Positions 62,670-64,000 of a stretch of DNA of 64,000 bases are shown piece after piece. The stretch's first letter is position 1. Each line of letters begins with the position of its first letter. The position numbers and the translations under genes were made by a program. The notes below the pieces were generated by a model. That model did not search any database and was not told where the DNA came from. It saw nothing but the letters and a program-made list of their open reading frames with translations. This DNA is from Adineta vaga (taxonomy: Eukaryota > Rotifera): NCBI GenBank assembly GCA_021613535.1, contig CP075495.1, forward strand, positions 14,632,001 to 14,696,000, written 5' to 3'.

Positions 62670-64000
62670 TTTGGACTCGAGGGACATTGTGTTTTCGTGC
62701 TCTTTTCTGGAGAAGTTTTTCTGAGGAAACCGATGTGGTGAGAAATGAATACACAGTGTGCTTCGAAATCGTATTTATCTTACAATAACGTGTTTTGTTT
62801 TAAGCTCTTGATTTCCGACCGTGAGAGATGTGTTTATCATCTAAGTTGTTATAAAGCCATTTGGGATAGCAGTAGGAATAATAGAACAAATAAATAAGTA
62901 TAAAATTGCTAAGAAGGACGACCGATTATGCGTCTTATGAGCCTTTTAATGGGTCCGCTGCACTTATTCCCATCGCTGATCTATTATGAACGACTGGGAA
63001 ATTATTTCTTAAACATTCTGTTGTGCATGAAAACGTAGCAAAATATTCTTTCGAACTTTATTTTGAATATTTCTCATAATAAAGAGTTTAGCTCAAAGTC
63101 TGAGTGCCTCACAAATCGTTACTATATTTGTAACGTTAGAGAGTTGGGGTTGACGTCAAGATCAAGTGGATGACAAGTTTGACAACTTTATTTAGTTGCT
63201 TCTTTGATTTGACGTTTGACGTCTAATGATAGAAAGATGTTTTGTATTCGTACATCTTTCAAGATAAAAAAAGAAAGTTTTAGAGAAAAGAGTGTATCTC
63301 AGTTTCAACTAACTAATGTGTAGAGACACAATTTAGGATATAAATCGCATCTGGATGCAACTTCCGATATATTCGAACTTCAATGAAAGACGGCGAGATG
63401 CATTTGCAAACACAAAGAGTGTTTCATGTTTACATAGTGACCCGTACTTATATTCCCTTCCTATTCATTATCATTCTGAGAATTACAAGAGTATGATTAA
63501 TTCGCGAGTGGTAAAGTCGTTCTGTCTTGAGTTTAAACATATTTCTTTTTGAATATATTCATCATCGGTGTCGATGAAACCGACTATACTAGATCTATCG
63601 AAGTTTTTCATGCTGTGCATTCAAATAATTACACACGATAATGAGCATCTAGCTGTTGAATGTACATTCAAAATAGTTTCTTTATCTAATATGACGATTT
63701 TGTTTCAGTAATAATATATTTATTATGAATAATCGTTGATTGAGAACTTCGACGAGATGGAACGTTGAAAAATTGATATTTTACGAAAATGAAATATTTT
63801 TTATAATAAAGAGAATTTCTTGGACAAGATGAATCATACAAGCATAGTTAATGATTTATATAATCATCCATTTAGAATATTTATATGGTAAAGAATCTAT
63901 AAGTACTTTAAATTTCGTATGATATCAAAGCAGTATTTAATCATACATACGTATAATAATCATAATTTTATAGATGTCCTTGCTGATCGCACAGACAGTT
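62670..64000. other. Intergenic to end of window
   Basis: About 1.3 kb with no supportable gene. The forward frame 63355-63552 lacks family resemblance. Around 63150-63222 GACGTCAAGATCAAG and CTTTGATTTGACG...GACGTC form an imperfect inverted repeat. The window ends without a recognised feature running off the edge. Confidence 0.4.

Overview
The window looks like nuclear DNA of a small invertebrate, most probably a bdelloid rotifer (Adineta/Rotaria type). It is AT-rich. Genes are split by very short GT-AG introns, mostly 46-68 bp, and lie close together on both strands. The gene set is animal (RBFOX-like, KCMF1, PAM, heme peroxidase, LRRC71, RNF10, UBASH3/TULA, PAK, neuronal calcium sensor). 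It also holds families known to be expanded in bdelloids: NHL-repeat secreted proteins, F-box/LRR proteins built from repeated exons, RBR ligases and odd kinases. The species call is inference. No RNA gene, CRISPR array or bacterial operon was supported.

Layout. 0.6-4.4 kb: a small membrane protein, a reverse-strand RBFOX-like RNA-binding protein and a multi-exon basic/acidic protein. 4.9-6.9 kb: a GT8 glycosyltransferase and a bacterial-style nucleotidyltransferase side by side, possibly acquired. 7.5-8.7 kb: a calcium sensor followed by a 163-bp MITE. 10.4-18.0 kb: KCMF1, the two-domain peptide-amidating enzyme PAM, and a secreted NHL protein with a decayed NHL fragment downstream. 20.4-24.9 kb: a heme peroxidase and an unrecognised protein. 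25.3-33.3 kb, all reverse: a glutaredoxin-fold protein lacking the catalytic cysteine, LRRC71 and RNF10. 34-36 kb: decayed coding remnants. 36.6-42.1 kb: an RBR protein and a tandem pair of Mps1-like kinases. 42.4-48.3 kb, reverse: an unrecognised protein, then UBASH3/TULA, whose 1.7-kb intron contains a complete same-strand gene for a Myb/SANT-like protein. 49-51.3 kb: mobile-element-like inverted repeats and a decayed multi-exon gene. 51.9-54.4 kb: a p21-activated kinase. 55.2-56.3 kb: a GAPDH pseudogene. 57.2-58.6 kb: a CheD-like gene interrupted by a MITE with perfect 50-bp terminal repeats. 60.8-62.7 kb: an F-box/LRR gene whose LRRs are near-identical exon-intron units.

Functionally this is ordinary eukaryotic gene mixture, not an operon: ubiquitin and phosphotyrosine signalling (KCMF1, RNF10, RBR, UBASH3), kinase and calcium signalling (PAK, Mps1-like pair, NCS), and secretory functions (PAM, peroxidase, NHL). 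The most unusual items are the exon-intron LRR array with a two-unit higher-order period and a chimeric copy, the CheD-like gene carrying the foldback insertion, the nested gene with a GC-AG intron, and the glutaredoxin with a D-P-C-C site. Exon boundaries were assigned by hand from GT/AG sites, reading frame and family similarity recalled from memory; no alignment was run.
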